Assembly (NCBI RefSeq): GCF_036884255.1
Contig: NZ_CP145605.1
Span: forward strand, 2,604,001-2,668,000
Source of the DNA: Paenibacillus tundrae
GTDB taxonomy: Bacteria; Bacillota; Bacilli; Paenibacillales; Paenibacillaceae
DNA: 64,000 nucleotides
Direction of reading: 5' to 3'
Part shown: piece by piece, positions 14,178-22,978 of the stretch
How the letters are laid out: each line of letters opens with the position of its first letter
How positions within the stretch are numbered: position 1 is the first letter of the stretch
Made by a program: the position numbers and the translations under genes
The notes under the pieces: model-generated
Seen by the model: only the letters and a program-made list of their open reading frames with translations
Told to the model about the DNA's origin: nothing
Databases searched by the model: none

Positions 14178-14732
14178 ATGAAAATGGAAGAGGTCAATAT
14201 ATCTGAATACAATCCAGATTGGAATATTGAATTTGAGGATGAAAAAAATAAAATACTACATGCTTTAAGTAACCTGGAAGTAGTTATCGAACATATAGGT
14301 AGCACATCAGTATTGGGATTAGGGGCAAAACCGACGATTGATATTATGGCGGGATTACCTAGCTTAGGTTTAATGGACGAATTCTATATTAAAAGCTTAG
14401 GTGATATTGGCTATGAATATGTTCATAAACCTGAATTTCCTGAGCGATTATTTTTCAGAAGAGGATTATGGCGAGCAGGAACACATCATTTACATATATA
14501 TAAATTCCGAGAGCAAAATTGGAACGAGAATGTGTTGTTTAGAGAGTATTTAAAGCGATACCCTGAAATCTTGAACGAATATTATAATCTCAAAAAGAGA
14601 CTCGAAGAACAATTTAAATATGATAGAGTCGCTTATACGATGGGGAAGGCAGATTTTATCCAAGAAGTGATTAACAAAGCTAGTAATGATGAAGAACTAA
14701 TGAGGCTTCTCCAAGAAAGAGGATCACTTTAA
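14178..14732 (+). CDS. GrpB family (nucleotidyltransferase-like) protein
   Basis: 184-residue GrpB/UPF0157 protein with NISEYNPDWNIEFEDEKNKI, VVIEHIGSTSVLGLGAKPTI (hallmark EHIGSTSVxGLxAKPxID) and THHLHIYKF. It belongs to the nucleotidyltransferase superfamily; substrate unknown, and such genes are common among resistance-like genes of Bacilli. The start ATG 14178 follows GTGGGGG. It sits 16 bp after the deaminase, possibly co-transcribed. Confidence 0.9.
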   Translation: MKMEEVNISEYNPDWNIEFEDEKNKILHALSNLEVVIEHIGSTSVLGLGAKPTIDIMAGLPSLGLMDEFYIKSLGDIGYEYVHKPEFPERLFFRRGLWRAGTHHLHIYKFREQNWNENVLFREYLKRYPEILNEYYNLKKRLEEQFKYDRVAYTMGKADFIQEVINKASNDEELMRLLQERGSL

Positions 14733-14957
14733 TAGAACCTTTTCTTGCATCAGTCATTTCCCTCACTTTCCAGTGAGGATAACTAAGATTAGAGGGCTGC
14801 CTTGGAAAAACAAATTAAAGGATTCTTAAAGATGTTCAGCAAGTACCCCGACATGAAATATAAAATATATTAAACATACTCCTTCTGGAAATCTAATCAC
14901 TTGTTACAATAAGGTTCTGATATGTAAAGAAGATATTACAAATAAAGGAGCGTTAAA
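14733..14957 (+). other. Intergenic segment with hairpin and short frame
   Basis: CCTCAC-TTTCCA-GTGAGG (14761-14778) forms a small hairpin without a T-run. TTG 14802 opens a 23-codon frame (LEKQIKGFLKMFSKYPDMKY) ending at 14873, probably a gene remnant. Nothing else recognised. Confidence 0.35.
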
Positions 14958-15467
14958 ATGTTAGAAGTTTTGCAAGTTCCGTATGAAGACAAAAGTATCC
15001 TAAGCAATATGATTCAGTTCTATCGGTACGATTCGAGTGAATTTGATCAAAATGAACTGACTAATCATGGAATTTATCTTTACAAATACTTAGATCACCA
15101 GTGGACAGATGAATATCGAAAGCCATTTTATATAAAGGTTGATGGAGAGTTTGCAGGTTTCGTTCTTGTTTTAAAAGATATTCCCAAAGAATATGTAAAG
15201 GTAAGCACAGCAGTTCAGACAAACATAATTAGTGATTTTTTTATAATGCGTAAATTTAGAAATAAGGGATACGGACAACAAACAGCGAATTTCATTTTCA
15301 ACACTTTTAGAGGTGCGTGGGAAGTAAGACAGACACCACAAAATAAACCAGCTAATTTATTTTGGAAGAAAGTAATTAATGATTTTACGGATGGAGATTA
15401 TGAAGAATTTATTTTAGATAATGAGAAATGGAAAGGGTCTGTTCAAGTATTTGAAAATAAAGATTAA
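14958..15467 (+). CDS. GNAT acetyltransferase
   Basis: 169 residues. QFYRYDSSEFDQNELTNHGI at the N-terminus, VDGEFAGFVLVLKD in the middle and IISDFFIMRKFRNKGYGQQT, which carries the acetyl-CoA loop (RNKGYG). It ends NLFWKKVINDFTDGDYEE. It is a close paralogue of the gene at 38031-38552: both share the YDSSEF or YDFSEF, VDGxxAGFVLV and FFIMRKxR blocks. Ribosome site AAAGGAG. Confidence 0.9.
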   Translation: MLEVLQVPYEDKSILSNMIQFYRYDSSEFDQNELTNHGIYLYKYLDHQWTDEYRKPFYIKVDGEFAGFVLVLKDIPKEYVKVSTAVQTNIISDFFIMRKFRNKGYGQQTANFIFNTFRGAWEVRQTPQNKPANLFWKKVINDFTDGDYEEFILDNEKWKGSVQVFENKD

Positions 15468-15523
15468 TAATACGATCAAATGAGAACGCTTAATTTAGAG
15501 GTATATAGAAGGGATATGATTTA

Positions 15524-15997
15524 GTGAAAAGAGTTGACGTCGTTTACTCACTAATAACAGACCAGTTTAAAACTAAAGTTCTTGCAGTGAAAAATGCTGA
15601 TCGAGCAAGTTGGTCTCCTCCTGGGGGAGCCGTTGATTTAAATGAAACATTAGATCAAGCTGCGATTCGCGAGGTAAAAGAAGAGACAGGACTTGAAGTT
15701 AAAGTCCATGGGATTGTTGCCATCAATGAGTGCAAATTTGAGGACATTAATGAACATGTCATTTTTTATACGTTTAGGGCAGAGATTGTAGGTGGCGAAG
15801 AACAGATCATTAGACCAAATGAAATTTCAGAAATTGCATGGTTGGATATTGAACAAGCAAATGAGTTAATGCCTTATTATAAAGGTGGATTTAAAAAGTT
15901 AATTCATGGAAATGAAAGTATGTATTTTAATGAAGGAAGAAAGGTACTGCAGGGTCGATTAGATTTGAATATGCCGAGAGATTGGTGTTTCTCATAG
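15524..15997 (+). CDS. Nudix hydrolase
   Basis: 157 residues with a complete Nudix box, GGAVDLNETLDQAAIREVKE followed by ETGLEV (GX5EX7REUXEEXGU), preceded by RASWSPPGG. It hydrolyses nucleoside diphosphates linked to another group; the substrate is not predictable. The start is GTG 15524, with AAGGGA about 10 bp upstream. Confidence 0.92.
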   Translation: MKRVDVVYSLITDQFKTKVLAVKNADRASWSPPGGAVDLNETLDQAAIREVKEETGLEVKVHGIVAINECKFEDINEHVIFYTFRAEIVGGEEQIIRPNEISEIAWLDIEQANELMPYYKGGFKKLIHGNESMYFNEGRKVLQGRLDLNMPRDWCFS

Positions 15998-16044
15998 ACA
16001 CAAATTTACGAATTAGCAATAATATCTAAAGGAGGCATATTTAC

Positions 16045-16605
16045 ATGAAGTTAGTTATACTCTTTGGTCCTCAAGCTGTAGGAAAGATGACGGTGGGTCA
16101 ATGTTTAGAAGCTAAAACAGATTTGAAATTATTTCATAATCACATGTCTATTGATTTTGTGTCTGCTTTTTTCGATTATGGGACACCTGCTGGAAAGCGC
16201 TTGGTAAATGTGATTCGGCATGAGATATTTGAAGAAGTATCGAAGAGTGAAATGGAAGGACTTATATTTACGTTTGTATGGGCATTTGACCTTCAGAGTG
16301 ATTGGAACTATATTGAGCAAATTTCAAGCCTATTCGAATCAAGAGGCGGGACGATATATTTAGTTGAACTAGAAGCCGATTTGGAAGAACGCAAAAAACG
16401 TAATACGACTGAAAATAGATTGGCACATAAACCTACCAAACGAGATGTGAAATGGTCGGAGGCCGAACTGATTAAAACTTATGAAAAGCATAGGCTGAAT
16501 TCAATGCCAGGGGAGATTACCAAACCCAATTATATGAGAATGAATACCATTGGACTAGAAGCAGATCAGGCAGCCGAGCTGATTAAAAAAGAATTTAATT
16601 TGTAA
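16045..16605 (+). CDS. P-loop NTPase / nucleotide kinase-like protein
   Basis: 186 residues. Walker A is LFGPQAVGKMTVG at the N-terminus (GxxxxGKM, with Met instead of Ser/Thr in part of the loop followed by T). HNHMSIDFVSAFFDYGT follows, then the LVELEADLEERKKRN lid-like Arg-rich stretch. It resembles shikimate-kinase-like small kinases that often occur with antibiotic phosphotransferases. Substrate unknown. Ribosome site AAAGGAGG. Confidence 0.85.
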   Translation: MKLVILFGPQAVGKMTVGQCLEAKTDLKLFHNHMSIDFVSAFFDYGTPAGKRLVNVIRHEIFEEVSKSEMEGLIFTFVWAFDLQSDWNYIEQISSLFESRGGTIYLVELEADLEERKKRNTTENRLAHKPTKRDVKWSEAELIKTYEKHRLNSMPGEITKPNYMRMNTIGLEADQAAELIKKEFNL

Positions 16606-16636
16606 GATAGAAACTCTATTAAAAAGGGTGGAATAT

Positions 16637-17299
16637 ATGATTAAAGGAATCTTGTTTGACTTGGATGGAACATTGCTTGATCGTGAGCAATCATTAATTG
16701 CCTTCGTTCGAAATTAATATTATCGATTCCAAGCTTTTCAAAATGTTGAGGAACAATTATTTGTACAGAGATTTATTGAATTAGATCTGAAGGGTTATGT
16801 CTGGAAAGACAAAGTTTATCAAACGCTAATCAATGAATTTAATTTGGATCTGAACTGGGACGAATTATTGGAGGATTATATTCAATCATTTCAATATCAT
16901 TGTATTGGTTTTCCAGGATTAATAGAGGTTCTTGATTATTTGAAAGGCAAACAAATGAAATTAGGTATTATAACGAACGGGTTTGGTAGATTTCAGATGA
17001 ATAATATTAAAGGACTAGATATTGATCATTATTTTGACGGAATATTCATTTCTGAAATTGAGGGTTTGCGTAAGCCAGACATTAAGATTTTTAATAGAGC
17101 TTTAGATCGATTAGGATTAGAACCTCAAGAATCGATATTTATAGGAGACCATCCAGTCAATGATGTCGATGCAAGTATTCATGCGGGTATGAGAGGAATT
17201 TGGAAAGAAGATGATTACTTTGGTAAACCTTCAACAGATTATATGTCCATTAAGGACTTAGTAGAAATAAAGAGCATCATAGAACGTATTTCAAAGTGA
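16637..17299 (+). pseudogene. HAD-superfamily hydrolase with an early nonsense codon
   Basis: ATG 16637 begins MIKGILFDLDGTLLDREQSL, the HAD motif I (DxDGT). Codon 27 is TAA (16715-16717). The frame then stays open to 17299, with motif II (LGIITNGFG), motif III (GLRKPDIKIF) and motif IV (IFIGDHPVNDVDA). A CAA-to-TAA change would restore FVRNQYYRF, usual for this family. A truncated product from an internal ATG at 16844 would lack motif I. It is otherwise well preserved, so the mutation may be recent. Confidence 0.88.
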
Positions 17300-17349
17300 A
17301 TTATAATTATACCGGAGGGATACATATACAGAAATAGAGAGGTGACTGT

Positions 17350-17655
17350 TTGAAGGTATTTAGGAAGCAAGTTCGGAAAATAACTATAGACGGTGTTTTA
17401 TACTTATATGTAGTCGATGAACAAGATTATAATATCGTTTTGCGCATCTATTCGAATCAATTTAAATCCACATTTGCTGAATATTTCATTCGTTGGGGAG
17501 ATCGCTGGGATATTGGTGTTTACGAGCCAAAGTTGATTGCAAGACTAATCGATTATGCAGAATCAATCGGCTGGGAGAGTAATACAAGAAATAATAAAAT
17601 AAAAATTGAGAACGCTTCAATACTTATAAGAGAAATGCTGAAAGAAAATTTATAA
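17350..17655 (+). CDS. Protein of unknown function
   Basis: 101-residue basic protein with no named family: KQVRKITIDGVLYLYVV at the N-terminus and FIRWGDRWDIGVYEPKLIAR in the middle. There is no signal or membrane segment. The start is TTG with GAGGTGA upstream. Similar-sized proteins are common in this region but give no functional hint. Confidence 0.65.
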   Translation: MKVFRKQVRKITIDGVLYLYVVDEQDYNIVLRIYSNQFKSTFAEYFIRWGDRWDIGVYEPKLIARLIDYAESIGWESNTRNNKIKIENASILIREMLKENL

Positions 17656-17686
17656 TCTTTAAGGGAAATTAACAAGGAGCAAACCA

Positions 17687-18130
17687 ATGAAAATGATCAC
17701 TCTGGAAGAGGCAAAAAGCTTAGGTGTAGAAACAGCATACCACCTTATGGATAATGGAGAAAAGCGATTTAGATTAATCAATAATGATGGCAGCTCATAT
17801 ATCCGCACCGAAGGTTCCGAGAATGGCTCATGGCAGAACAGTCACTATCACCAAGCATTAAAAGAATTATATGTTGTACAACAAGGTTGGATTGCTTATG
17901 CAGAACTTGATGAACAGAATCGATATTCTTTGAGAATCTTAGAGAAAGACGACAGCGTCATGGTTCCTCCATTAAGACCGCATAACATCTACATGTCAGC
18001 GTTAGCCGTTACACATGTTATTAAATTTGGTGGAGATTGTGAGATTAAGCCAGATTGGTTTGCTTCACCTCAATTGGATCTTCTGACCAAGCATATTTCC
18101 GTGATAGACTTACTTACAAGTAAAGGATGA
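17687..18130 (+). CDS. Cupin-fold protein
   Basis: 147 residues. The cupin-like beta-barrel pattern is seen in NSHYHQALKELYVVQQGWIA (His and Glu of cupin motif 1) and in DDSVMVPPLRPHNIYMSAL (motif 2 with HN). It probably binds a metal. It overlaps the following gene by 4 bp (ATGA), so the two are translationally coupled. Ribosome site AAGGAG. Confidence 0.75.
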   Translation: MKMITLEEAKSLGVETAYHLMDNGEKRFRLINNDGSSYIRTEGSENGSWQNSHYHQALKELYVVQQGWIAYAELDEQNRYSLRILEKDDSVMVPPLRPHNIYMSALAVTHVIKFGGDCEIKPDWFASPQLDLLTKHISVIDLLTSKG

Positions 18131-18654
18131 TAAGAGAAATGGAAAAAGGAAAAATTATATTTTTGAATGGTGTAACCAGCTCAGGCAAAACATCCATCGT
18201 AGAAGCAATGCAATCATACACTGAGCCGTTTTTTTATGTTGTAGCTAATGATCTTTTTGAAAATACGATTGGGGATAAGCATCTCCAAACAGACTACTGG
18301 AAGTACTTAAGTGAAGCGATTATTATGATGTATCACACAGCAAAACTATTTTCAGATCATGGAAAGCACGTATTAATTGACGGAATACTGGTTGAAAGAC
18401 CAGAGTTACAACCGCATTATGAACAAGTCCAAGAGATTTTTGCAGGGTATCCTCTGGATATCGTTGAGGTGCATTGTCCATTAGATCTATGTCGTAAGCG
18501 AAATGTCGAGCGTGGTGATCGTGGTGAAGAGCAATCAGATGAGCAACACAAATTAATGGCTAAAAACATTCATTATAGCTATTCCATAGATACAAGCTTG
18601 AACACGCCAGAAGAGTGTGCTGACAAGATTATCAAGCATTATTTCCACAGTTAA
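18127..18654 (+). CDS. Chloramphenicol phosphotransferase-like protein
   Basis: 175 residues. P-loop IIFLNGVTSSGKTSIVEAM matches the N-terminus of the CPT family (GxxSSGKS), with VEVHCPLDLCRKRNVERGDR as the Arg-rich lid. It might phosphorylate chloramphenicol or another small molecule; family membership does not prove resistance. The start is ATG 18127 (overlapping the cupin stop) or ATG 18139. It is probably coupled to the cupin gene. Confidence 0.82.
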   Translation: MIREMEKGKIIFLNGVTSSGKTSIVEAMQSYTEPFFYVVANDLFENTIGDKHLQTDYWKYLSEAIIMMYHTAKLFSDHGKHVLIDGILVERPELQPHYEQVQEIFAGYPLDIVEVHCPLDLCRKRNVERGDRGEEQSDEQHKLMAKNIHYSYSIDTSLNTPEECADKIIKHYFHS

Positions 18655-18718
18655 GTTATTATTCGAAAGATTTCGAGGAAATCTATGTGAATGAAGAGAA
18701 ATAAAAGGAGCGAAGCAT

Positions 18719-19291
18719 ATGATAGATATCTCTCATATTGCATTAACAGATCCAATTAGAATAATTATTGGTGCTTCTTCACAAAGTTATGAAGGGTGGA
18801 TACAAACTCAAGAGAATGAATTGAATTTGCTGCGATTGGAAGATTGGGTGCAAAGTTTCAAAGATCGAAGAATCGAAGCCATCTTATCAGAGCACGTCTG
18901 GGAGCACATGACTTACGAAGAGGGAGTTCAAGCCGCTAAGATCTGCTATAAGTATCTACATACGAAAGGGTATATTCGCTGCGCGGTTCCGGATGGTTAT
19001 TTTGCAAATGAAGATTATCAGAATCTAGTTAAGATTGGCGGCCCAGGACCTCTCGATCATCCAGCGGCAAGTCATAAGATCGTACATAATTATAGGACAA
19101 TCACCCAGATGTTTGAGGAAGCCGGCTTTGATGTTGAGTTATTGGAATACTGGAACGAAGATGGACGTTTTTATTTTCAAGATTGGAATCCTGAGAAGGG
19201 ATTTATCTATAGGTCTAAGCGATACGATCATCGAAATCAGGATGGCAATTTAGGTTTTACCTCTCTAATTGTAGATGCAATTAAGAAATAG
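18719..19291 (+). CDS. SAM-dependent methyltransferase-like protein
   Basis: 190 residues. RIEAILSEHVWEHMTYEEGV and YLHTKGYIRCAVPDGYF correspond to the post-motif II region of class I methyltransferases of the COG4627 type, in which the N-terminal SAM-binding loop is poorly conserved (here IIIGASSQSYEGW). Substrate unknown. Ribosome site AAAGGAG. Confidence 0.72.
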   Translation: MIDISHIALTDPIRIIIGASSQSYEGWIQTQENELNLLRLEDWVQSFKDRRIEAILSEHVWEHMTYEEGVQAAKICYKYLHTKGYIRCAVPDGYFANEDYQNLVKIGGPGPLDHPAASHKIVHNYRTITQMFEEAGFDVELLEYWNEDGRFYFQDWNPEKGFIYRSKRYDHRNQDGNLGFTSLIVDAIKK

Positions 19292-19321
19292 TTACTTTAA
19301 AGCTTGCCGTCTCCAGAGGGG

Positions 19322-19420
19322 TTATGGTTGTACCATCCTGTGATACATACCGTTCTTCATAGTAGTCATTTCAGGAAACCTCCCACTATCATAAATCTCC
19401 GTAATCTTCTTTACATTCAT
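19322..19420 (-). pseudogene. Short minus-strand frame, probable gene remnant
   Basis: In the 275-bp gap 19292-19566 a minus-strand frame of 32 codons reads MNVKKITEIYDSGRFPEMTT, then MKNGMYHRMVQP and stop. It looks like a real protein N-terminus in composition and is the only opposite-strand coding trace in this part. The gene is lost. The rest of the gap holds only an A/T-rich palindrome around AATTATAATTATGATT. Confidence 0.35.
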
Positions 19421-19566
19421 AGAATTCCTTAACTTTGATATTTCGTTATTTTTCAGATTTTAATTATAATTATGATTAAACCATAAAATGGATTTTTAAC
19501 ACTGTTTAAAATTGAGACGCTATCACGAATAAACATAGTAATAACGATGTTCTTGGGAGGGTTGAA

Positions 19567-20016
19567 ATGAACAGCCTATTTGAACAAGTTCATGCTAATG
19601 AGATTGTGGAGCGTCTCAACCAATTACATCCGGATGCGCAGGCCCGATGGGGTAAGATGAATGTTTCACAAATGCTGGCTCACTGCTCAGGTTTTCAGGA
19701 GATCGCAATGGGGAACTCTACATCTGCAAGAAGCTGGCTAGGACTAGTCATCGGTAAACTAGTGAAACCCGTATTTTACAACGATAAGCCACTGCCGCAA
19801 AATATGTCCACGATCCCTGAGATTATGATTGTAGATGAGAGGGAGTTTGAATTAGAAAAGAAAATGTTAATCCAGAAGATAACTACGTTCCAACATGATG
19901 GGCCTGAGAAATGTACAAGAAAACCGCATCCTTTCTTTGGCAAGCTATCTCCTGAAGAATGGGGTAAGGGGCTCTATAAACATCTAGACCATCATTTAAA
20001 GCAATTTGGCGTGTAG
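19567..20016 (+). CDS. DUF1569 (DinB-like) protein
   Basis: 149 residues matching DUF1569: QARWGKMNVSQMLAHCSGFQ with the conserved MLAHC, then KCTRKPHPFFGKLSPEEWG and KHLDHHLKQFG at the C-terminus. The His residues are arranged as in DinB four-helix proteins. It is a probable metal-binding thiol-dependent protein, role unknown. Ribosome site GGGAGG. Confidence 0.9.
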   Translation: MNSLFEQVHANEIVERLNQLHPDAQARWGKMNVSQMLAHCSGFQEIAMGNSTSARSWLGLVIGKLVKPVFYNDKPLPQNMSTIPEIMIVDEREFELEKKMLIQKITTFQHDGPEKCTRKPHPFFGKLSPEEWGKGLYKHLDHHLKQFGV

Positions 20017-20040
20017 GTAAACGAAAGAAGGGGCTATGTG

Positions 20041-20394
20041 ATGGCGAATGAGATCCTGTTACGTAAATTTCCAAATGTTAAACTAACTGAACTTACAGGC
20101 GGGTACACCAATAAGACATTATTACTAGATGGTTCTGATCCACTTATGGTTGCGAAAATTTTTCATAAAAATAATAAGGATGCTAGGAATGAAATAAGTA
20201 TTCTACATCTCTTGAACGGTTCAGATGTATCTCCCGGCATCCATGATTATTTTGAGGACGACACCTCGCTGTACATTATCATGGACTACATACAGGGGGG
20301 CAATGGGCAGCGATTTCTAGATTCAAATGACATGGATACTGCTAGAGAAATTTACAGGTTGCTGGGCATTCAGTTATCATCCGAAATTCATTAG
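20041..20394 (+). pseudogene. Truncated aminoglycoside-phosphotransferase-like kinase
   Basis: 117 residues covering only the N-lobe: LTGGYTNKTLLLDGS (nucleotide loop), PLMVAKIFHK (Lys of the N-lobe), the Glu helix NEISILHLLNG and the hinge LYIIMDYIQGG. It stops right after the hinge. The catalytic HGD and DFD loops are missing and there is no continuation downstream before the next gene. A 3' deletion is likely. The full family length is about 250-300 residues. Confidence 0.78.
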
Positions 20395-20501
20395 ATACAG
20401 TGGAAAGATCATGCATCATGGGATATATGAGCTGAAGACAAGGGCTTTTTAATGGTAGATCAATAGTGGACATTAAAAAATAACATGAAAGGGGAACTTC
20501 T

Positions 20502-21080
20502 ATGACGGTATTTGGACTTATACGACATGGTGTAACGGATTGGAACTATGAATTTAGAGCGCAGGGACATATGGATATACCTTTAAACGACGAGGGAAGA
20601 AGACAAGCGGAATTACTTGCTAGACGAATGGAGAACGAAAAATGGGATGTTATATATTCAAGTGATTTATCTAGAGCACTCGAAACGGCAGAAATGGTAG
20701 GCAAACTGAAGAACATTGAAGTGAGAATCGACTTACGTTTGAGAGAAATGAATGGCGGACTTATTGAAGGCACAACCGAACAAGAGCGAGTTAATCGGTG
20801 GGGATATAGCTGGTCGAAGCTAGACTTAGGTATAGAGCCACAGGCTGATGTTATTGCAAGAGGAGTAGACTGCCTCGCGGATCTAGCTGAGAGACATCGT
20901 AATCAAAAAATACTGATCGTAAGTCATGGTGCAATACTTGGGTTGACCTTGAAAAAACTCATTCGGCATGTGGATACGGCAGAAAATCTTCATAACACAT
21001 CGGTAAGCATAATAAATAAAGAGCAAGTGAGATGGAATTGTGAACGTTATAACTGTATATCTCATTTAGACGGTGCTTAA
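20502..21080 (+). CDS. Histidine phosphatase family protein
   Basis: 192 residues. The RHG motif is LIRHGVTDWN near residues 4-13, then DIPLNDEGRRQAELLARRM, VIYSSDLSRALETAEMVG and IVSHGAILG with the second catalytic His. Complete branch-1 phosphatase (phosphoglycerate-mutase-like). Substrate not predictable. Ribosome site AAAGGGG. Confidence 0.93.
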   Translation: MTVFGLIRHGVTDWNYEFRAQGHMDIPLNDEGRRQAELLARRMENEKWDVIYSSDLSRALETAEMVGKLKNIEVRIDLRLREMNGGLIEGTTEQERVNRWGYSWSKLDLGIEPQADVIARGVDCLADLAERHRNQKILIVSHGAILGLTLKKLIRHVDTAENLHNTSVSIINKEQVRWNCERYNCISHLDGA

Positions 21081-21104
21081 CATTCATATGTATAGGGAGA
21101 GACG

Positions 21105-21524
21105 ATGAATAAAACTCAGGTAAAGGCTTATTACAGCCTATTTGGTGATTATTTTGATCCGGATGAAGTGACCTCGAAACTTGAAATTACCCCAACCAGC
21201 GTTACCAGAAAAGGGGATATCATTAATGTGAAACATAGTCATCAAGAAACATCCTGGACAGTAGGTACTGAATATGAAGAGTCTCTCGATGTAAATGACC
21301 AGTTGATCAAAGTTATGAATGTATTAAAAGAGAAAACAGACGAAATCAATACAATCCAGGCACAAAATCAATTGAAGTCTAAATTTTATATTGTTATCGT
21401 GATGGAAGAGGGTTACACACCTGCTCTATACTTTGACTCTAATTTTATTAAGTTCGCTGATTCAATTCATGCTGAAATTGATGTCGATCTGTATGCAAAT
21501 CCATACTCAGCGGATACAGTCTGA
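21105..21524 (+). CDS. DUF4279 family protein
   Basis: 139 residues: YYSLFGDYFDPDEVTSKLEI, TSVTRKGDIIN, TSWTVGTEYEESLDVNDQL and FADSIHAEIDVDLYAN are the conserved blocks of DUF4279, a family often found beside immunity genes. No signal peptide. Ribosome site AGGGAGAG. A fragment of another gene follows directly. Confidence 0.85.
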   Translation: MNKTQVKAYYSLFGDYFDPDEVTSKLEITPTSVTRKGDIINVKHSHQETSWTVGTEYEESLDVNDQLIKVMNVLKEKTDEINTIQAQNQLKSKFYIVIVMEEGYTPALYFDSNFIKFADSIHAEIDVDLYANPYSADTV

Positions 21525-21541
21525 ACGAAGGTGAAAGAGGA

Positions 21542-21661
21542 GATGAGTTAATAAACTTTGGGTCAAGACAGGATATTAATCTTAATCGAATGGGTTTTCC
21601 ATCAGATATTACAGAAGAAGTAGGTGTTACGTTGATAGGGAAGACGTTATATAAAGGTTAG
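21542..21661 (+). pseudogene. Gene fragment (unrecognised C-terminus)
   Basis: A 39-codon open stretch without a start reads DELINFGSRQDINLNRMGFP, then SDITEEVGVTLIGKTLYKG and stop. The composition is protein-like. It is a leftover 3' end whose 5' part has been lost at the junction with the DUF4279 gene. Confidence 0.45.
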
Positions 21662-21697
21662 TTACATATTATTTTTTTACTGAGAGGATGAAGTTAT

Positions 21698-22183
21698 ATG
21701 AGTAAATTGCCTTTATTTGTTGTTACAGGTGCCAGCGGAACAGGTAAAACTACGATTTGTGCACTGGTGCGTGAGAGCCTTCCTGAATTTGATGTATTTG
21801 ATATGGACATTATCGATAATGTCGACTGGCAAATTGCAAAAGCAAATTGGCTCAGAATTGCTTATAGTATTTCATTAAGTGGTCGCGGCACTGTGCTCTG
21901 TGGAACGATGGTTCCAGAAAACATTGAATCTGCTGACCACAAGGATAAGTTTGAGACAATTCACTACATTAACTTACATTGCGAAGACGAAACACGTGCA
22001 GCAAGATTGTTAGCGCGAGGCTGGGGGAATGAAGCTGTCCAAGAACATAAGAATTTTGCCAATTGGTTGGTGCAGAATGCAAGTATAGCTTTTACCCCTC
22101 CAATGCCAACAATCAACACAAGTGAACTTACACCTGAAGAAGCAGCAAAAGAGATTAAAGATTGGGTTTTAAGTAACTGGTGA
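21698..22183 (+). CDS. P-loop nucleotide kinase-like protein
   Basis: 161 residues. Walker A VTGASGTGKTTICALV at residues 9-24, DVFDMDIIDNVDW, VLCGTMVPENIESA and the lid-like RAARLLARGWG. It is a small AAA/kinase-fold protein of unknown substrate. Ribosome site GAGAGGA. Confidence 0.87.
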   Translation: MSKLPLFVVTGASGTGKTTICALVRESLPEFDVFDMDIIDNVDWQIAKANWLRIAYSISLSGRGTVLCGTMVPENIESADHKDKFETIHYINLHCEDETRAARLLARGWGNEAVQEHKNFANWLVQNASIAFTPPMPTINTSELTPEEAAKEIKDWVLSNW

Positions 22184-22224
22184 TTATGAAAATCCATCAT
22201 TCCTTGAAAGTGAGTTGAGTAGCT

Positions 22225-22935
22225 ATGGCTTCCTCTGGCATTGGACTTGATCTAGAACGTATCATTTTCATTGGAAGAACTTTTGAGGAATATAGGGATA
22301 TATTTAATCTGTCCAACGAGGATATTCTCAATAACAAAATACTAGATTGCCCTGCTGGCGCTTGTTCCTTTACCTCTATAGCGAATCGGTTAGGAGGAAA
22401 TGTGACAGCTGCTGATATTGCATATTCTCATCCGGTTCAGCAGCTTAAGAACAAAGGGCTGTTAGATATAGAACATGGCATTGAGAATATTGGAAAGGTT
22501 AAACAAAATTATGTTTGGAATTATTTCAAAACAGTTGATGAGCTGAGATCAAGTCGGATGAGAGCTTTGACAGACTGCACTGATGATATGTGTGTAAATT
22601 CTAACCGTTATCTTGCAGCAACTTTGCCGCAACTACCATTTCAGGATAATCAGTTTGATATCACGTTGTCGGCGCATTTCTTGTTTATGTATTCAGATCG
22701 ACTAGACCTGAGCTTTCACCAAGCGACCACACGAGAACTTATGAGAGTAACGCGCAAAGAAATTCGAGTGTTTCCTATTGTGGATTTAGCAAGTGAAAGA
22801 TCAGCACATTTGGATCCTATTATCAACTTGATCGAAGGTGCCGGATGGCATTACGAAATCCAGAATACAGGTTATGAGTTTCAGCGAAATGTGAATCAAC
22901 TGTTGCGGATATACAATAAGGATAACAGCATTTAA
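22225..22935 (+). CDS. SAM-dependent methyltransferase
   Basis: 236 residues. SAM motif I is ILDCPAGACSFTSIANRLG, then VTAADIAYSHP (motif II acid at Asp) and LPQLPFQDNQFDITLSAHFL (motif IV). Class I methyltransferase, substrate unknown. The start at 22225 has only a weak GAGTTGAG site. Confidence 0.87.
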   Translation: MASSGIGLDLERIIFIGRTFEEYRDIFNLSNEDILNNKILDCPAGACSFTSIANRLGGNVTAADIAYSHPVQQLKNKGLLDIEHGIENIGKVKQNYVWNYFKTVDELRSSRMRALTDCTDDMCVNSNRYLAATLPQLPFQDNQFDITLSAHFLFMYSDRLDLSFHQATTRELMRVTRKEIRVFPIVDLASERSAHLDPIINLIEGAGWHYEIQNTGYEFQRNVNQLLRIYNKDNSI

Positions 22936-22978
22936 ATAGAGAACTTTAGTATAGTTCCACATGTTTGGAGTGTATACG

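Noticed and set aside
8487-16717. Genetic-code change or programmed read-through for the three nonsense codons
   Set aside because: Both TAA and TAG are involved, and all normal genes in the window end with ordinary stops, so pseudogene formation is simpler.
21040-21055. GAACGTTATAAC near the end of the histidine phosphatase gene as a site
   Set aside because: It encodes part of the normal C-terminus and lacks the flanking structure.
21640-21661. GACGTTATATAAAGG as another cassette site
   Set aside because: Only a short match to the right end; it lies inside a coding-like fragment and has no left arm or hairpins.
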